DNA of 64,000 nucleotides from JAXMEQ01 sp046348225 (lineage in GTDB: Bacteria > Pseudomonadota > Gammaproteobacteria > Burkholderiales > Burkholderiaceae_C), in NCBI GenBank assembly GCA_046348225.1, contig JAXMEQ010000009.1, positions 62,001 through 126,000 on the forward strand, written 5' to 3'. Every line of letters begins with the position of its first letter. The first letter of the stretch is position 1. The position numbers and the translations under genes are program-made. The notes beneath the pieces were generated by a model, which was given only the letters and a program-made list of their open reading frames with translations, was not told the DNA's origin and searched no databases. Below are positions 27,414 to 36,497 of the stretch, in pieces.

Positions 27414-29061
27414 CGCCTGCCCCGCGCAGCACCGCCACCAGCGCCGCCGCGTCGGCCGGCACGGCCTCGCCACGCCAGACCACATGCTGGTCGGCCCGGC
27501 ACAGCACCAGCGGGTGGCGGTAGGCCGCGGGCACGGCGTCGCGGGCCTGCACGTCCAGCACGGCCAGCGGCACGCCCTGGGCGCGTGCGGCGGCCAGCAG
27601 CGGCGCCACGTCCAGCGCCGCGTCAAACCGCAGCAGCGTGTAGGCCGGGCCGAACGCGTCATAAAGCGAGCGGCCGTCGGCCAGCCAGAAATGCGGCGCG
27701 CGACAGCCCGGTGCGGTGGATTCCGTGAAGCCGCCCATGGTGTAGGGCGGCGGCGCCTCGCCATCGGCCACCATGATGGGCGAGCCACTGTAGTAGTAGC
27801 CAAAGTTCAGCCCGGCGCAGCAGAACTGCTGCACGTTCAGGTCGTAGGCCTCCTGGCCAATCAGTGCGCGGGCGGCTTCGCCTTGTGCGTCCAGCGCTTC
27901 GATGTTGGGGGGCACGGCGCGGCGCGCCTTGATCATTTTCTGCGCATGGTCCATTGCAAAGTTCGACACCTGCTCGGTGATGGGCTGGCGCTCGGCCTCG
28001 TAGGCGTCGAGCATGGCCTCGGTGCCCCAGCCCTGCAGCCGTGCGGCCAGCAGCCACGACAGGTTGATGGCATCCGCGATGCCCGCGTTCATGCCATAGC
28101 CTGCGTACGGCACCCACAGGTGCGCGGCGTCGCCGGCGATGAACACGTTGCGGTCGCGGAAGCGGTTGGCCACCAGCCGGCGGCCGACCCAGTCCTCCTT
28201 GGTGATGACCTCGTATTCAAAGTCGGCGCCCACGCCCAGGATCTCGCGGATCGCCCAGTCACGGTCCACCGAGTCGAACTCCGGCTCCTCGGCATTCAGG
28301 TGGTTGTGCACCAGCCAGGTCTCCTGGCCATCAATGGCAAACACCGTGCCGCAGCGGCGCGGGTTGACGGAGTAATAGCACCAGGCCGGCTTGCCCGGAA
28401 TCAGGCCGCGCAGCCGGGGCGCACGGATGTGCGTGGACTGCACCCGCTGGATCACGGCCGTGCCTTCCAGCCTGGCGCCAATCTGCTTGCGCACGTTCGA
28501 GCCGCCGCCGTCGCAGCCCACGAGGTAGCGGGCACGGAGAGTGCGCGTGGTCTGGGTGTCCAGGTCCAGCGCTTCGGCCTGCACGCCACCGTCCTGCTGG
28601 CTGAAGCCGGTGATCTGCGTGCGGTTGAGCAGCGTCACGCCGGGCAGCGCGGCCGTGTGGTGCAGCAGCACCGGCTCCAGGTAAATCTGGTTGATGCGGT
28701 GCGGCGGCTCGGGCGTGGGCCACCAGCCATCGGGCCCACTGGTGTCGGTGTAGCGGTCACGCCGGCCCGGAATGGGAATGCGCGTGAGCTCCATGCCCGT
28801 CACGCTGGTGCGGAACACCACATCGTTGGGGTAGTCCTCGGGCAGGCCAGTGGCGCGCAGCTTGTGGGCCACGCCCAGCCGGCGGAACTGCTCCATGGTG
28901 CGGGCCGACACATGGTTGCACTTGACGTTGGGCGGCTCGGCATAGCGGCGGGTTTCGGCCACCACCACCTTCACGCCGCGGCCGGCCAGGTCCATGGCGA
29001 GCGTGAGGCCCACCGGGCCGGCGCCGACGATCAGCACGTCGGTCTCAAGGGTTGTGGTCAT
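27349..29061 (-). CDS. FAD-dependent aromatic-ring monooxygenase (class A)
   Basis: 570 residues. FAD/NAD(P)H marks in order: VGAGPVGLTLAMDLAGRG (GxGxxG, residues about 11-28), the DG motif GCDGGGSNVRKQIG, and the GD motif FIAGDAAHLWVPYAGYGMNA. The PheA/MhpA-like layout with a C-terminal thioredoxin-like domain suggests hydroxylation of a phenolic or heteroaromatic acid. The Bug-protein gene 4 bases upstream and the divergent LysR gene form one catabolic unit. The substrate is unknown. Confidence 0.9.
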   Translation of the reverse strand: MTTTLETDVLIVGAGPVGLTLAMDLAGRGVKVVVAETRRYAEPPNVKCNHVSARTMEQFRRLGVAHKLRATGLPEDYPNDVVFRTSVTGMELTRIPIPGRRDRYTDTSGPDGWWPTPEPPHRINQIYLEPVLLHHTAALPGVTLLNRTQITGFSQQDGGVQAEALDLDTQTTRTLRARYLVGCDGGGSNVRKQIGARLEGTAVIQRVQSTHIRAPRLRGLIPGKPAWCYYSVNPRRCGTVFAIDGQETWLVHNHLNAEEPEFDSVDRDWAIREILGVGADFEYEVITKEDWVGRRLVANRFRDRNVFIAGDAAHLWVPYAGYGMNAGIADAINLSWLLAARLQGWGTEAMLDAYEAERQPITEQVSNFAMDHAQKMIKARRAVPPNIEALDAQGEAARALIGQEAYDLNVQQFCCAGLNFGYYYSGSPIMVADGEAPPPYTMGGFTESTAPGCRAPHFWLADGRSLYDAFGPAYTLLRFDAALDVAPLLAAARAQGVPLAVLDVQARDAVPAAYRHPLVLCRADQHVVWRGEAVPADAAALVAVLRGAGVKPAEARTPAPAAVLETEPHG

Positions 29062-29065
29062 GGGG

Positions 29066-30058
29066 TCAGTCGAGCTTGATGCTGGCGGTCTTGATCACGC
29101 GCGCCCATTTTTGGCTTTCCGAGCGGATGTAGGCTTCAAAGGCCTCGGGCGTGCTGGGCGCGGGCTCCACGCCCAGGTTGCGCATGGCGGTCTTGTTGGC
29201 TTCGTCGTTCAGCGCGCCGGTGATCTCGGCGTTCAGCCGTGCCACCACCTCGGGTGGCGTGCCGGCCGGTGCCACCACGCCAAACCAGCCGGTGGAGTCG
29301 TAGCCGCTCAGGCCGGCTTCCGACACGGTGGGCACGTCGGGCAGCATCGGCAGACGCTGCGGGCTGGTCACGGCAAAGGCGGTGAGCTTGCCGGCCTTGA
29401 TGTGCTGCAGCGCCGAGGGCAGGTCCACCACGCCCAGCGGCACCTGGCCGGACAGCACGTCCAGCGCCGCCGGGCCGGAGCCGCGGTACGGCACCTCGAC
29501 CAGCTTCACGTCGGCCATCTGGGCGAACAGCGCGGCCGACAGGTGCATGGCCGTGCCGTTGCCGCCATGGGCGATCGACAGCTTGCCGGGCTGGGCTTTG
29601 GCCAGCGCCAGCAACTCGCGCTGGGTCCTGGCGGCCACCGAGGGGTGACCAATGATCACGAACGGAATCGCCGCGAGCATGCTCACGGGCTTCAGGTCCT
29701 TGACCGGGTCGAAGGGCATCTGCGCGTACAGGCTGCTGTTGGCGGCCAGTGCGCCAGCCGCGCCCACGCCCAGGGTGTAGCCGTCGCCCGGCTGGGCCTT
29801 GGCCACCACCGTCAGGCCAATGTTGCCGCCCGCGCCGGGCCGGTTGTCCACCACCACCTGCTGGCCCAGCTTTTCATTGAGGCGCGGCACCAGCATGCGC
29901 ACCACCGCGTCGGCGCTGCCGCCGGGCGGAAAGGTCACCACCACGCGCACGGGCTTGTTGGGGTAGGCGCTGCCCTGGGCCAGGGCGGGCGTGGCAAGGG
30001 TGGCGGCCAGTGCCAGCACGGCGGCAAGGCCGGTGGCGGCGCGGGAAAGCAGTGGCAT
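29066..30058 (-). CDS. Bug (TctC-family) substrate-binding protein
   Basis: 330 residues; signal peptide 1-27 (ending TPALA). Family marks are VVTFPPGGSADAVVR, VVDNRPGAGGNIGLTVVAKA and VPYRGSGPAALDVLSGQVPL. AGGAG/AGGAGA precedes the ATG on the minus strand. It probably binds the compound later hydroxylated by the downstream monooxygenase. No TctA/TctB genes are near. Confidence 0.92.
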   Translation of the reverse strand: MPLLSRAATGLAAVLALAATLATPALAQGSAYPNKPVRVVVTFPPGGSADAVVRMLVPRLNEKLGQQVVVDNRPGAGGNIGLTVVAKAQPGDGYTLGVGAAGALAANSSLYAQMPFDPVKDLKPVSMLAAIPFVIIGHPSVAARTQRELLALAKAQPGKLSIAHGGNGTAMHLSAALFAQMADVKLVEVPYRGSGPAALDVLSGQVPLGVVDLPSALQHIKAGKLTAFAVTSPQRLPMLPDVPTVSEAGLSGYDSTGWFGVVAPAGTPPEVVARLNAEITGALNDEANKTAMRNLGVEPAPSTPEAFEAYIRSESQKWARVIKTASIKLD

Positions 30059-30082
30059 GGTGTCTCCTGTGGTTTGTTTGCC

Positions 30083-30130
30083 TTGATTTGAATCAAACCT
30101 TATTCATTCGTAAATCGAAAAATTACGAAT
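30083..30130. promoter_or_regulatory. Candidate LysR operator between the Bug and LysR genes
   Basis: The 90-base divergent intergenic region is markedly AT-rich and holds two dyads: TTGATT-TG-AATCAA (30083-30096) and a perfect pair ATTCGTAA (30106-30113) / TTACGAAT (30123-30130) with a 9-base spacer. The second has the size and symmetry of a LysR recognition site (T-N11-A class) and lies 19 bases before the LysR ATG. Confidence 0.65.
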
Positions 30131-30148
30131 CAAATATGATTTAACTTC

Positions 30149-31069
30149 ATGAATCAGAAGTTCACGCCCACGCTGCGGCAGCTGCGCGCCTTTGCGGCGG
30201 TGTACCAGCTGCGCAAGCTCAGCGCGGCGGCCGAGCAGCTGTCGCTGACGCAGTCGGCCGTGAGCGTGCTGATCCGCCAGATCGAGCAGGGCCTGGGCGC
30301 CCGGCTGTTTGACCGCACGACGCGATCGCTGGCGCCCACGCAGGCCGCGCGCGAGGCCATCGTGGTGGCCGAGCGGGTGCTGCGTGACGTGGACTCGCTG
30401 GGCGAGGGCCTGCGCGACCTGACCGGCCTGCGCCGCGGCCGGGTCTGCCTGGCGGTGACGCCCACGCTGGCGGAGATCCTGCTGCCGCGCGTGGTGCGCG
30501 CCTTTGGCGCGCTGCACCCCGAGATCCGCGTGGTCATTGACGATTGCGCGCCCGACCAGTTTGTGAGCCGGGTGCTGGGCGAGCATGTGGACTTTGGCAT
30601 CGGCACGCCCGAGCGTGCGGGGGCTGACGTGGCCACCGAGACGCTGGTGCGCGACCAGCTGGCCCTGGTCTGCCGGCGCGACCACCCGCTGGCCGCGCGC
30701 CGCCAGGTCCGCTGGGTGGACCTGGCAGGCCACCCGATCATCACGGTGCGGCCGGGTTACGGCATCCGGCCGCTGATCGACAGCACCGCTGCGCGGGCCG
30801 GGGTGCGGCTGGAGGTGGTGAACGAGGTGTCGTTCCTCTCCACCGCACTGTGGATGACCAGCGCCGGGCTGGGCGCGTCCATCATGCCGTCGGCCTTTGC
30901 CGCGGGCTCCAGCGACCCGGCGCTGGTGGTCAAGACGCTGGCCGTGCCCCGCGTGTCACGCGACATTTCGGTGGTGACGCGGCGGGGGCTGTCGCTGTCG
31001 CCTGCCGGCCAGCGCTTCATCGACGTGATGCGGGCCGAGCTGGGCCGCGCGGCCGCTCAGGCGAAGTGA
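30149..31069 (+). CDS. LysR-family transcriptional regulator
   Basis: 306 residues, starting MNQKFTPTLRQLRAFAAVYQ with the helix-turn-helix at about 10-68 (LSAAAEQLSLTQSAVSVLIR). The effector domain follows. It is divergent from the Bug-monooxygenase pair, which it likely controls through the dyads between them. Its 3' end overlaps the convergent thiL by 13 bases, the edge at which the accessory cluster meets the housekeeping genes. Confidence 0.93.
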   Translation: MNQKFTPTLRQLRAFAAVYQLRKLSAAAEQLSLTQSAVSVLIRQIEQGLGARLFDRTTRSLAPTQAAREAIVVAERVLRDVDSLGEGLRDLTGLRRGRVCLAVTPTLAEILLPRVVRAFGALHPEIRVVIDDCAPDQFVSRVLGEHVDFGIGTPERAGADVATETLVRDQLALVCRRDHPLAARRQVRWVDLAGHPIITVRPGYGIRPLIDSTAARAGVRLEVVNEVSFLSTALWMTSAGLGASIMPSAFAAGSSDPALVVKTLAVPRVSRDISVVTRRGLSLSPAGQRFIDVMRAELGRAAAQAK

Positions 31070-32031
31070 TCGAACGAGGCGTAGCGCCGCGTTAGCAGCT
31101 GGCCGTCGGCGCCCACCAGCCGCAGGCCGGGCTCGGCTTCGATGGCGCCGATGCGCGTGACGGGCGTCTGCGTGGCGCGCGCGGCCGCCTGCACCGCCGC
31201 GCGGGCCGACACCGGTGCGGTGAAGGCGAGCTCGTAGTCGTCTCCGCCCGCGAGCACGAATTCCAGCGCGGTTTCAGCGTCAAAACCGGCTGCAGCCCGC
31301 ACAGGTTCTGCGTAAGCCGCTATCAAATCAATAGCAACTGCGGTGTCGATGCGGGCCCCCACGCCCGAGGCGCGCAGCACATGGCCCAGGTCGCCGAGCA
31401 GGCCGTCGCTGAGGTCGATGGCCGATGAGGCCACACCGCGCAGCGCCTGGCCCAGCGCCACGCGCGGCGTCGGTTGCTCCATGCGCGCGCGCGCGGCGTC
31501 GAACACGGCTTGCGGCACCGACAGCTTGCCGCGGAACACTTCCAGCGCCAGCCGCGCGTCGCCCAGTGTGCCGCTCACGTAAAGGTCGTCTCCCGCTTTC
31601 GCGCCGCTGCGCAACAGGGCCTGGCCAGCGGGCACTTCGCCGAACACGGTGATGCAGATGTTCAGCGGGCCCTGGGTGGTGTCGCCGCCCACCAGTTCGC
31701 AGCCGTGGGCGTCGGCCAGCGCCAGCAGGCCCTGGGAAAACGGTGCCAGGAACGATTCGTCAGCGCGCGGCAGGGCGAGTGCCAGCGTGAAGGCCAGCGG
31801 GGTGGCGCCGCAGGCGGCCAGGTCGCTCAGGTTCACCGCCAGCGCCTTGTGGCCCAGCTTCGCCGGGTCCACGGTGGAAAGGAAGTGCCGCCCTTCCACC
31901 AGCATGTCACTGGAGATGGCCAGCTGCATGCCGTCAGCGGGCTGCAGCAGCGCGCAGTCGTCGCCCGTGCCCAGCGCCGCGCGCTGCGCAGGCCGTGCAA
32001 AGAAGCGTTGAATCAGTTCGAATTCACCCAT
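31057..32031 (-). CDS. thiL: Thiamine-monophosphate kinase
   Basis: 324 residues. Family motifs: GTGDDCALL, SSDMLVEGRHFL, GGDTTQGPLNI, and AIDLSDGLLGDLGHVL. It makes thiamine diphosphate from the monophosphate and ATP. Residues about 232-248 (AIDLIAAYAEPVRAAAG) come from a copy of the 51-bp repeat in the same reading frame as the rpoN and lysE copies. It ends the minus-strand run apaG-gcr-antiporter-ybdK-thiL. Confidence 0.95.
   Translation of the reverse strand: MGEFELIQRFFARPAQRAALGTGDDCALLQPADGMQLAISSDMLVEGRHFLSTVDPAKLGHKALAVNLSDLAACGATPLAFTLALALPRADESFLAPFSQGLLALADAHGCELVGGDTTQGPLNICITVFGEVPAGQALLRSGAKAGDDLYVSGTLGDARLALEVFRGKLSVPQAVFDAARARMEQPTPRVALGQALRGVASSAIDLSDGLLGDLGHVLRASGVGARIDTAVAIDLIAAYAEPVRAAAGFDAETALEFVLAGGDDYELAFTAPVSARAAVQAAARATQTPVTRIGAIEAEPGLRLVGADGQLLTRRYASFDHFA
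31287..31337 (-). repeat. 51-bp dispersed element, copy 3 (inside thiL)
   Basis: Minus-strand blocks TTGCTA, eight bases, ATAGC, GGCTTACGCA, seven bases, TGCGG, GCTGCAGCC. Translated in thiL as AIDLIAAYAEPVRAAAG, the same frame and nearly the same peptide as in rpoN and lysE. Confidence 0.8.
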
Positions 32032-32057
32032 GCGCCGCGATCATAGCGACGCACTGC

Positions 32058-33176
32058 TCAAAGACCGCGGAACTTTTGCGCCGACTGGCGCACCACCTCG
32101 GCCAGCAACTGCTCGTTGCCCTGGCGTTCGCGCAGCCAGCGCGCGTCGTTGCGGCCCTGCTCCACGCTGCTGCGCAGCAGGTGCACACCGGCACTGGCGC
32201 CCAGCCTCTGGATGTGCGGGTGGATGCGCGCCATGGTGGCCAGGATGTGGTCGCGCAGCGGCAGGTGGCCGCCGGTGGCCGGGTCCACGTACACCGCCTC
32301 CAGCCCGAAGCGGCAGGCCTGGAAGCGGTTGTAGGTGTAGACCAGGTAGTCGTCCTCGGCCGGCACGAAGGGCTGCTCTTCCATGAACCAGGCGGCCAGC
32401 GCCTGCACGTAGCCGGCCAGCGCGGCGGCGCGGCCGATGGTCAGCGGCGTGTCGAACACGCGGATCTCGATGGTGCCGTACTCGGGCTTGGGCCGGATGT
32501 CCCAGTAAAAGTCCTTCATGCTGCGGACCACGCCGGTGCGCGTCATCTTGTCGAAGTAGGCGCTGAAGTCGTCCCAGGTCAGCACAAAGGGCGCGCGGCC
32601 TGACAGCGGGAAGGCAAACACCGAGTTCAGCCGCGCCGAGTCAAACGCCGTGTCCTGCGCCTGCACATAGGGGCTGGACGCCGACAGCGCAATGAAGTGC
32701 GGGATGTAGCGTGACATGCGGTGCAGCGTGAGCAGCGCGGTGTCGGCGTCGGGGCAGCCCACGTGAACATGCTGGCCAAAAATGGTGAACTGCTTGGACA
32801 AATAGCCATACAGCTCCGACAGTTCGCGAAAGCGCGGCTTGTCATAGATGCGCTGCTCGTGCCACATCTGGAACGGGTGCGTGCCGCCGCCGGTGATGGC
32901 GATGTTGAGCTTGTCGGCGCACTTGACGAGGGCGTCGCGGATCTGGGTGAGCTGGCCCAGCACCTCGCTGGACGAATGGCACACGCCGGTAGAGATCTCG
33001 ATCATGCTTGACGTCATCTCGGGCACCACGCTGCCGGGCAGCGGCAGCTTGCTCATCAGGCGCAGCATGTCGTCGGAGTAGGGCGCGAGGTCGTAGTCGT
33101 TGGTGTTGACGAGCTGCAGCTCCAGCTCGACCCCGAGCGACAGCGCTGCCGACTGGCTGAAAGGCTCAAGCGCCAT
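32058..33176 (-). CDS. YbdK-family carboxylate-amine ligase (glutamate-cysteine ligase-like)
   Basis: 372 residues from the ATG at 33176 (MALEPFSQSAALSLGVELEL). GCS2 marks are GVELELQLVN, GGGTHPFQMWHE, IFGQHVHVGC and GTIEIRVFDTPLT. Members have weak glutamate-cysteine ligase activity in vitro; the true substrate is unsettled. The start lies inside the end of the antiporter gene (11-base overlap), so the two are co-transcribed. Confidence 0.92.
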   Translation of the reverse strand: MALEPFSQSAALSLGVELELQLVNTNDYDLAPYSDDMLRLMSKLPLPGSVVPEMTSSMIEISTGVCHSSSEVLGQLTQIRDALVKCADKLNIAITGGGTHPFQMWHEQRIYDKPRFRELSELYGYLSKQFTIFGQHVHVGCPDADTALLTLHRMSRYIPHFIALSASSPYVQAQDTAFDSARLNSVFAFPLSGRAPFVLTWDDFSAYFDKMTRTGVVRSMKDFYWDIRPKPEYGTIEIRVFDTPLTIGRAAALAGYVQALAAWFMEEQPFVPAEDDYLVYTYNRFQACRFGLEAVYVDPATGGHLPLRDHILATMARIHPHIQRLGASAGVHLLRSSVEQGRNDARWLRERQGNEQLLAEVVRQSAQKFRGL

Positions 33177-34443
33177 AGGCGTCTCCGGTGCGGTCGCGGC
33201 TGTCGGCCGGCGCGGGCGCCGCCACCGGCAGCCAGGGGCGGGAGTTTTCGCCGGCGCGGTAGATGGCAAAGGTGGCAATCACCGCGCCCAGCACCTCCAT
33301 CAACAGGATGGCTGGCAGTGCGATGGCGGCAATCGCGGGGCCATACGCTGGCGACGCCAGCGTGAACTGCGACACCAGCAGCAGCGCCACCGACGACATG
33401 GGCGCCATGGCGCAGCCGACCCACAGCGCCTGCCGCCAGCTGGCACCGCTGCCGGGGTTGGCCAGCGCCACGCCCACGATCTTGGCCAGCGCGCGCACAC
33501 CCACGACAGCCAGCACCACGCCCACCACCGGCTTGCTCCAGTCGGCCTGCGCCGCCACCACCGACACCAGCACGAACATCAGCGTGGTGAGGATGGACGC
33601 CGCCGTGCCGAGCTGGCGCGGCCAGGTCCAGGGCCGCGGGTTGAGCTGCTTGAGCAGCATGCCGCCCAGCAGCGCGGCCAGCGGTGCCGAGCCGCCGAAG
33701 TGCGCGGCCAGCGCAGCACCGGCGGCAATCAGCGCCAGCACCATCATTGAGGTGTTCTCGCTGGTCGGGCTCATCACGCGCAGCGCGGCGCGCAGTGCCA
33801 GTGCCAGCACGGCCCCCACCACGATGGACAGGCCCAGCACCACCAGCACCGGGTAGAGCGTGTCGGTCAGCTGGTGCGAGGGCCGGTTCATCAGCCCGGC
33901 CTTGGCGCTGCCCCAGGTCAGCGCATAGAGCGAGCCCAGCGTGGCCAGCACGATGGCCCGCTCGGTCACCGGCCCCGACGCGCGGGTGTCCATGACCACA
34001 CGTGTCAGCACCGCGGGCGAGGCCACGATGGCCACAATGCCCAGCGCTTCCGCCACCGAGGGCCGCACGTCCAGCCAGATCAGCAGCCAGTACACCGCGG
34101 CATAGGTGAGCACCGACTCGACGATGCTTTGCGCCAGCACCATCGGGTTGTGGCGGAACCAGCGCAAGGGGATGCGCCCGCCCGCCTCAAACAGCACCAC
34201 CGCCACGCCCAGCTCCAGCAGGAACAGGCCCGTGCCCTGCAGCGGCCAGGCCGCGCCCGAAAAGCCGGCCAGCCCGGCAAACGCCCCCACCACCGAGTAG
34301 CCCACCACCTTGGGCAGGCCGGCGTAACGCTGGACAAGATGGCCGGCTGCGGCGGCGATCGCCAGCAGGATGGACCATTGAACCGTGGGCAAACCCGCCG
34401 AAGGCCGCAGCCATTCGGCCCAGAAGGCCATGATTTCATTCAT
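33166..34443 (-). CDS. Cation:proton antiporter (CPA2/Kef-like)
   Basis: 425 residues with about 12-13 membrane helices (for example FLLELGVAVVLFEAGGRIPL, ALGIVAIVASPAVLTRVVMD, LAALLGGMLLKQLNP). No TrkA-N/RCK domain follows, so it is the transporter part only. It should exchange Na+ or K+ for H+ at the inner membrane. It lies between gcr and ybdK on the same strand. Confidence 0.87.
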   Translation of the reverse strand: MNEIMAFWAEWLRPSAGLPTVQWSILLAIAAAAGHLVQRYAGLPKVVGYSVVGAFAGLAGFSGAAWPLQGTGLFLLELGVAVVLFEAGGRIPLRWFRHNPMVLAQSIVESVLTYAAVYWLLIWLDVRPSVAEALGIVAIVASPAVLTRVVMDTRASGPVTERAIVLATLGSLYALTWGSAKAGLMNRPSHQLTDTLYPVLVVLGLSIVVGAVLALALRAALRVMSPTSENTSMMVLALIAAGAALAAHFGGSAPLAALLGGMLLKQLNPRPWTWPRQLGTAASILTTLMFVLVSVVAAQADWSKPVVGVVLAVVGVRALAKIVGVALANPGSGASWRQALWVGCAMAPMSSVALLLVSQFTLASPAYGPAIAAIALPAILLMEVLGAVIATFAIYRAGENSRPWLPVAAPAPADSRDRTGDAYGA

Positions 34444-34517
34444 GTTTCCAACGGTATCGCGCGGTCACGGCGCGGCCTGTAGGACAGCGGCGCAAATCCG
34501 CCCGGGTGCCGGGACGG

Positions 34518-36497
34518 TCAGGGCAAAAAGAAGCTGCCCGGACGCTCGCGCCAGCGCGCGAAGATGGCCGCACGGATGCGGGCGCGGTCCACGCCGCTCA
34601 CGTTGCGGGCCCGCAGTGCGAGCTGAAACGCGAAGTAAAAGCTCACACAAAGGTTGAGCAGGCCGATCAGCGGGATGGCCGCCACGCACCACCACAGTTG
34701 CGGCAGGCGCAGGGCCTCCAGGCCGTAGCTGGCGGCGGCGGCGGCCAGCTGCCCCGACGACAGCGTGACGTGGCGCGCCTCCAGCCCCAGGCTGAAGAAG
34801 GCCAGCACCGGTGGCACCAGGCCGAGCATGAAGCCCAGCGAAATGTTGGCCGCAAAGCCCGAGATGTTTTCGCGCATGAAGCGGGCCCAGCGGCCGGCGC
34901 GCTGCACGCCCAGCCAGGCCGTGATGCGCGGGTTGTAGCGCATGGCCGAGTCGAGCCGGTTGAGCACGAACCAGTTTTCGGCCCAGCCCGCGATCAGGCT
35001 GGAAATGAACAGCAGCACACCGGTGAAGGCCGCGAACAGCAGCGTGCCGGGCGACAGCAGGCTCAGCGACTTGAACACGTAGTCCGCCTCGGCACGGCTG
35101 ATCATGGGCGCCCCACTGGCCAGCCAGAGCGCACCGCTCAGGGCCAGTACCGTGGGCACCACCATGCCCACGTTGCCCACCACCGCCGCCACCTGCGAGC
35201 GCACCAGGTGGGCCACCTCGTCCACAAAGTCCTCGATGGCCTGGCCCGAGTTCAGGTCCATCAGCTTGGCCGCCATCGCCGGCGCCGTCATGGCCGGCTG
35301 CTTGGTGGCCAGCGTCCAGTGCATGAGCTGGATCAGCATGAAGCTGGCGGCGTACATGGCACCGGCCCAGAAGCCGCCCCAGAACGCCGCCAGGCCGAGC
35401 GCGCCCAGCGCAAACTTGGCCCAGGTGGTCAGCGCCGTGGCGGCACCGCCGCCAGCGGCCTTGGCCAGCATGCTGCGGTATTCGGCCGGCGTGCGCGTGA
35501 TGTAGTGTTCGCCGGTCTCGGCACTGCGCTCGGCCAGCTTGGCCGCCAGCAGCGACGAGTTGGACGCAATCAGCGCGCGCAGGCTGCCGCGCTCGGCACC
35601 CACCGTGGCCAGTCGCGACAGCAGCCGGGCCGTGCTCGCGTGCGGCGTGTCGGACAGCAGGCAGTCCATCAGCTCGCGCACCCGCAGCATGCGCTCGCGC
35701 AGCTGGCGCAGCATGAACACCAGGCCGACCGAGATGCCGTGCTCTTCCAGATGGGCATAGACGCTGTTGGCTGCGGCGCGGCAGGCGTCCAGCCGTTCGC
35801 GCAGTCGCGCGGCGGCGGCATCCACCTCCAGCGGCTCGCGCGGCGTGGCAACAAAGGCCGCGCGGAAGGCCTCCACATCGGTGGCCAGGTCGTGGAACGG
35901 CTGGGTTTCGCGCGACGGCGCGCTCATGCGCTGGCGCAGGTCCGACGCAAAGCCGGCTGAGCGGATCTGCCCGGCGCAGTAATTGATGGCCTCCAGTGTC
36001 TCGCGCTGCCACAGCGTGAGGCCGGGCGTGGCCGAGGGCAGGGACAGCAGGGCGCCCAGGCGCTGCAGGGTGGCGTCGTCCAGCGCGGCCAGCCAGCGTG
36101 CATCAAAGGCGCTGGCCATGGCCAGCTTGAACAGCTCCGACGCATCCTGTGTTTCGGGCGTGCCCGGCAGCAGCTTGTGGCGCAGCCGCTCGCCCAGCTC
36201 GCTCAGGAAGGCGGTACGAGACGCAAAGCCGAAATCCGCCAGCAGCGTCGATGCGTCCACCGTGCCGGTGAAGGCCTGCCACCAGGCCTGCAGCCGCTGC
36301 AGTGCGTCGGGGCGCGCCTGCACTGCGTCAAGGAACAGGCCGACACGGCTGGCCGCCGCCTGCGGCGAACCGCGGTCCCCGCGCACCCAGTCGAGCAGCG
36401 CAATCAGCCACAGGTGCCGCTGGGCCAGCCCGGCGTGCGGGTCCAGCGCGTCCAGAAGCTGGACCAGGTCCACCGGGTCGGTGCGGCCTGCGCTCAA
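34518..36497 (-). CDS. Gcr-family membrane protein (named site-specific recombinase, PF10136)
   Basis: 659 residues from a TTG that overlaps the apaG stop (TTGA). The N-terminal half is soluble and helical (DLVQLLDALDPHAGLAQRHL); the C-terminal half has about five membrane helices, for example LGALGLAAFWGGFWAGAMYA, VPTVLALSGALWLASG and IAGWAENWFVLNRLDSA. The family is commonly called a site-specific recombinase, but no tyrosine or serine recombinase motif is visible and the helices argue for an inner-membrane protein. True function unknown. Confidence 0.85.
   Translation of the reverse strand: MSAGRTDPVDLVQLLDALDPHAGLAQRHLWLIALLDWVRGDRGSPQAAASRVGLFLDAVQARPDALQRLQAWWQAFTGTVDASTLLADFGFASRTAFLSELGERLRHKLLPGTPETQDASELFKLAMASAFDARWLAALDDATLQRLGALLSLPSATPGLTLWQRETLEAINYCAGQIRSAGFASDLRQRMSAPSRETQPFHDLATDVEAFRAAFVATPREPLEVDAAAARLRERLDACRAAANSVYAHLEEHGISVGLVFMLRQLRERMLRVRELMDCLLSDTPHASTARLLSRLATVGAERGSLRALIASNSSLLAAKLAERSAETGEHYITRTPAEYRSMLAKAAGGGAATALTTWAKFALGALGLAAFWGGFWAGAMYAASFMLIQLMHWTLATKQPAMTAPAMAAKLMDLNSGQAIEDFVDEVAHLVRSQVAAVVGNVGMVVPTVLALSGALWLASGAPMISRAEADYVFKSLSLLSPGTLLFAAFTGVLLFISSLIAGWAENWFVLNRLDSAMRYNPRITAWLGVQRAGRWARFMRENISGFAANISLGFMLGLVPPVLAFFSLGLEARHVTLSSGQLAAAAASYGLEALRLPQLWWCVAAIPLIGLLNLCVSFYFAFQLALRARNVSGVDRARIRAAIFARWRERPGSFFLP

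Noticed and set aside
32041..32058. Additional copy of the 51-bp element (ATAGCGACGCA near the thiL start)
   Set aside because: Only a short fragment is similar; the other blocks are absent.
34518..36497. Mobile element because of the name site-specific recombinase
   Set aside because: No integrase motif, no terminal repeats and stable housekeeping neighbours.
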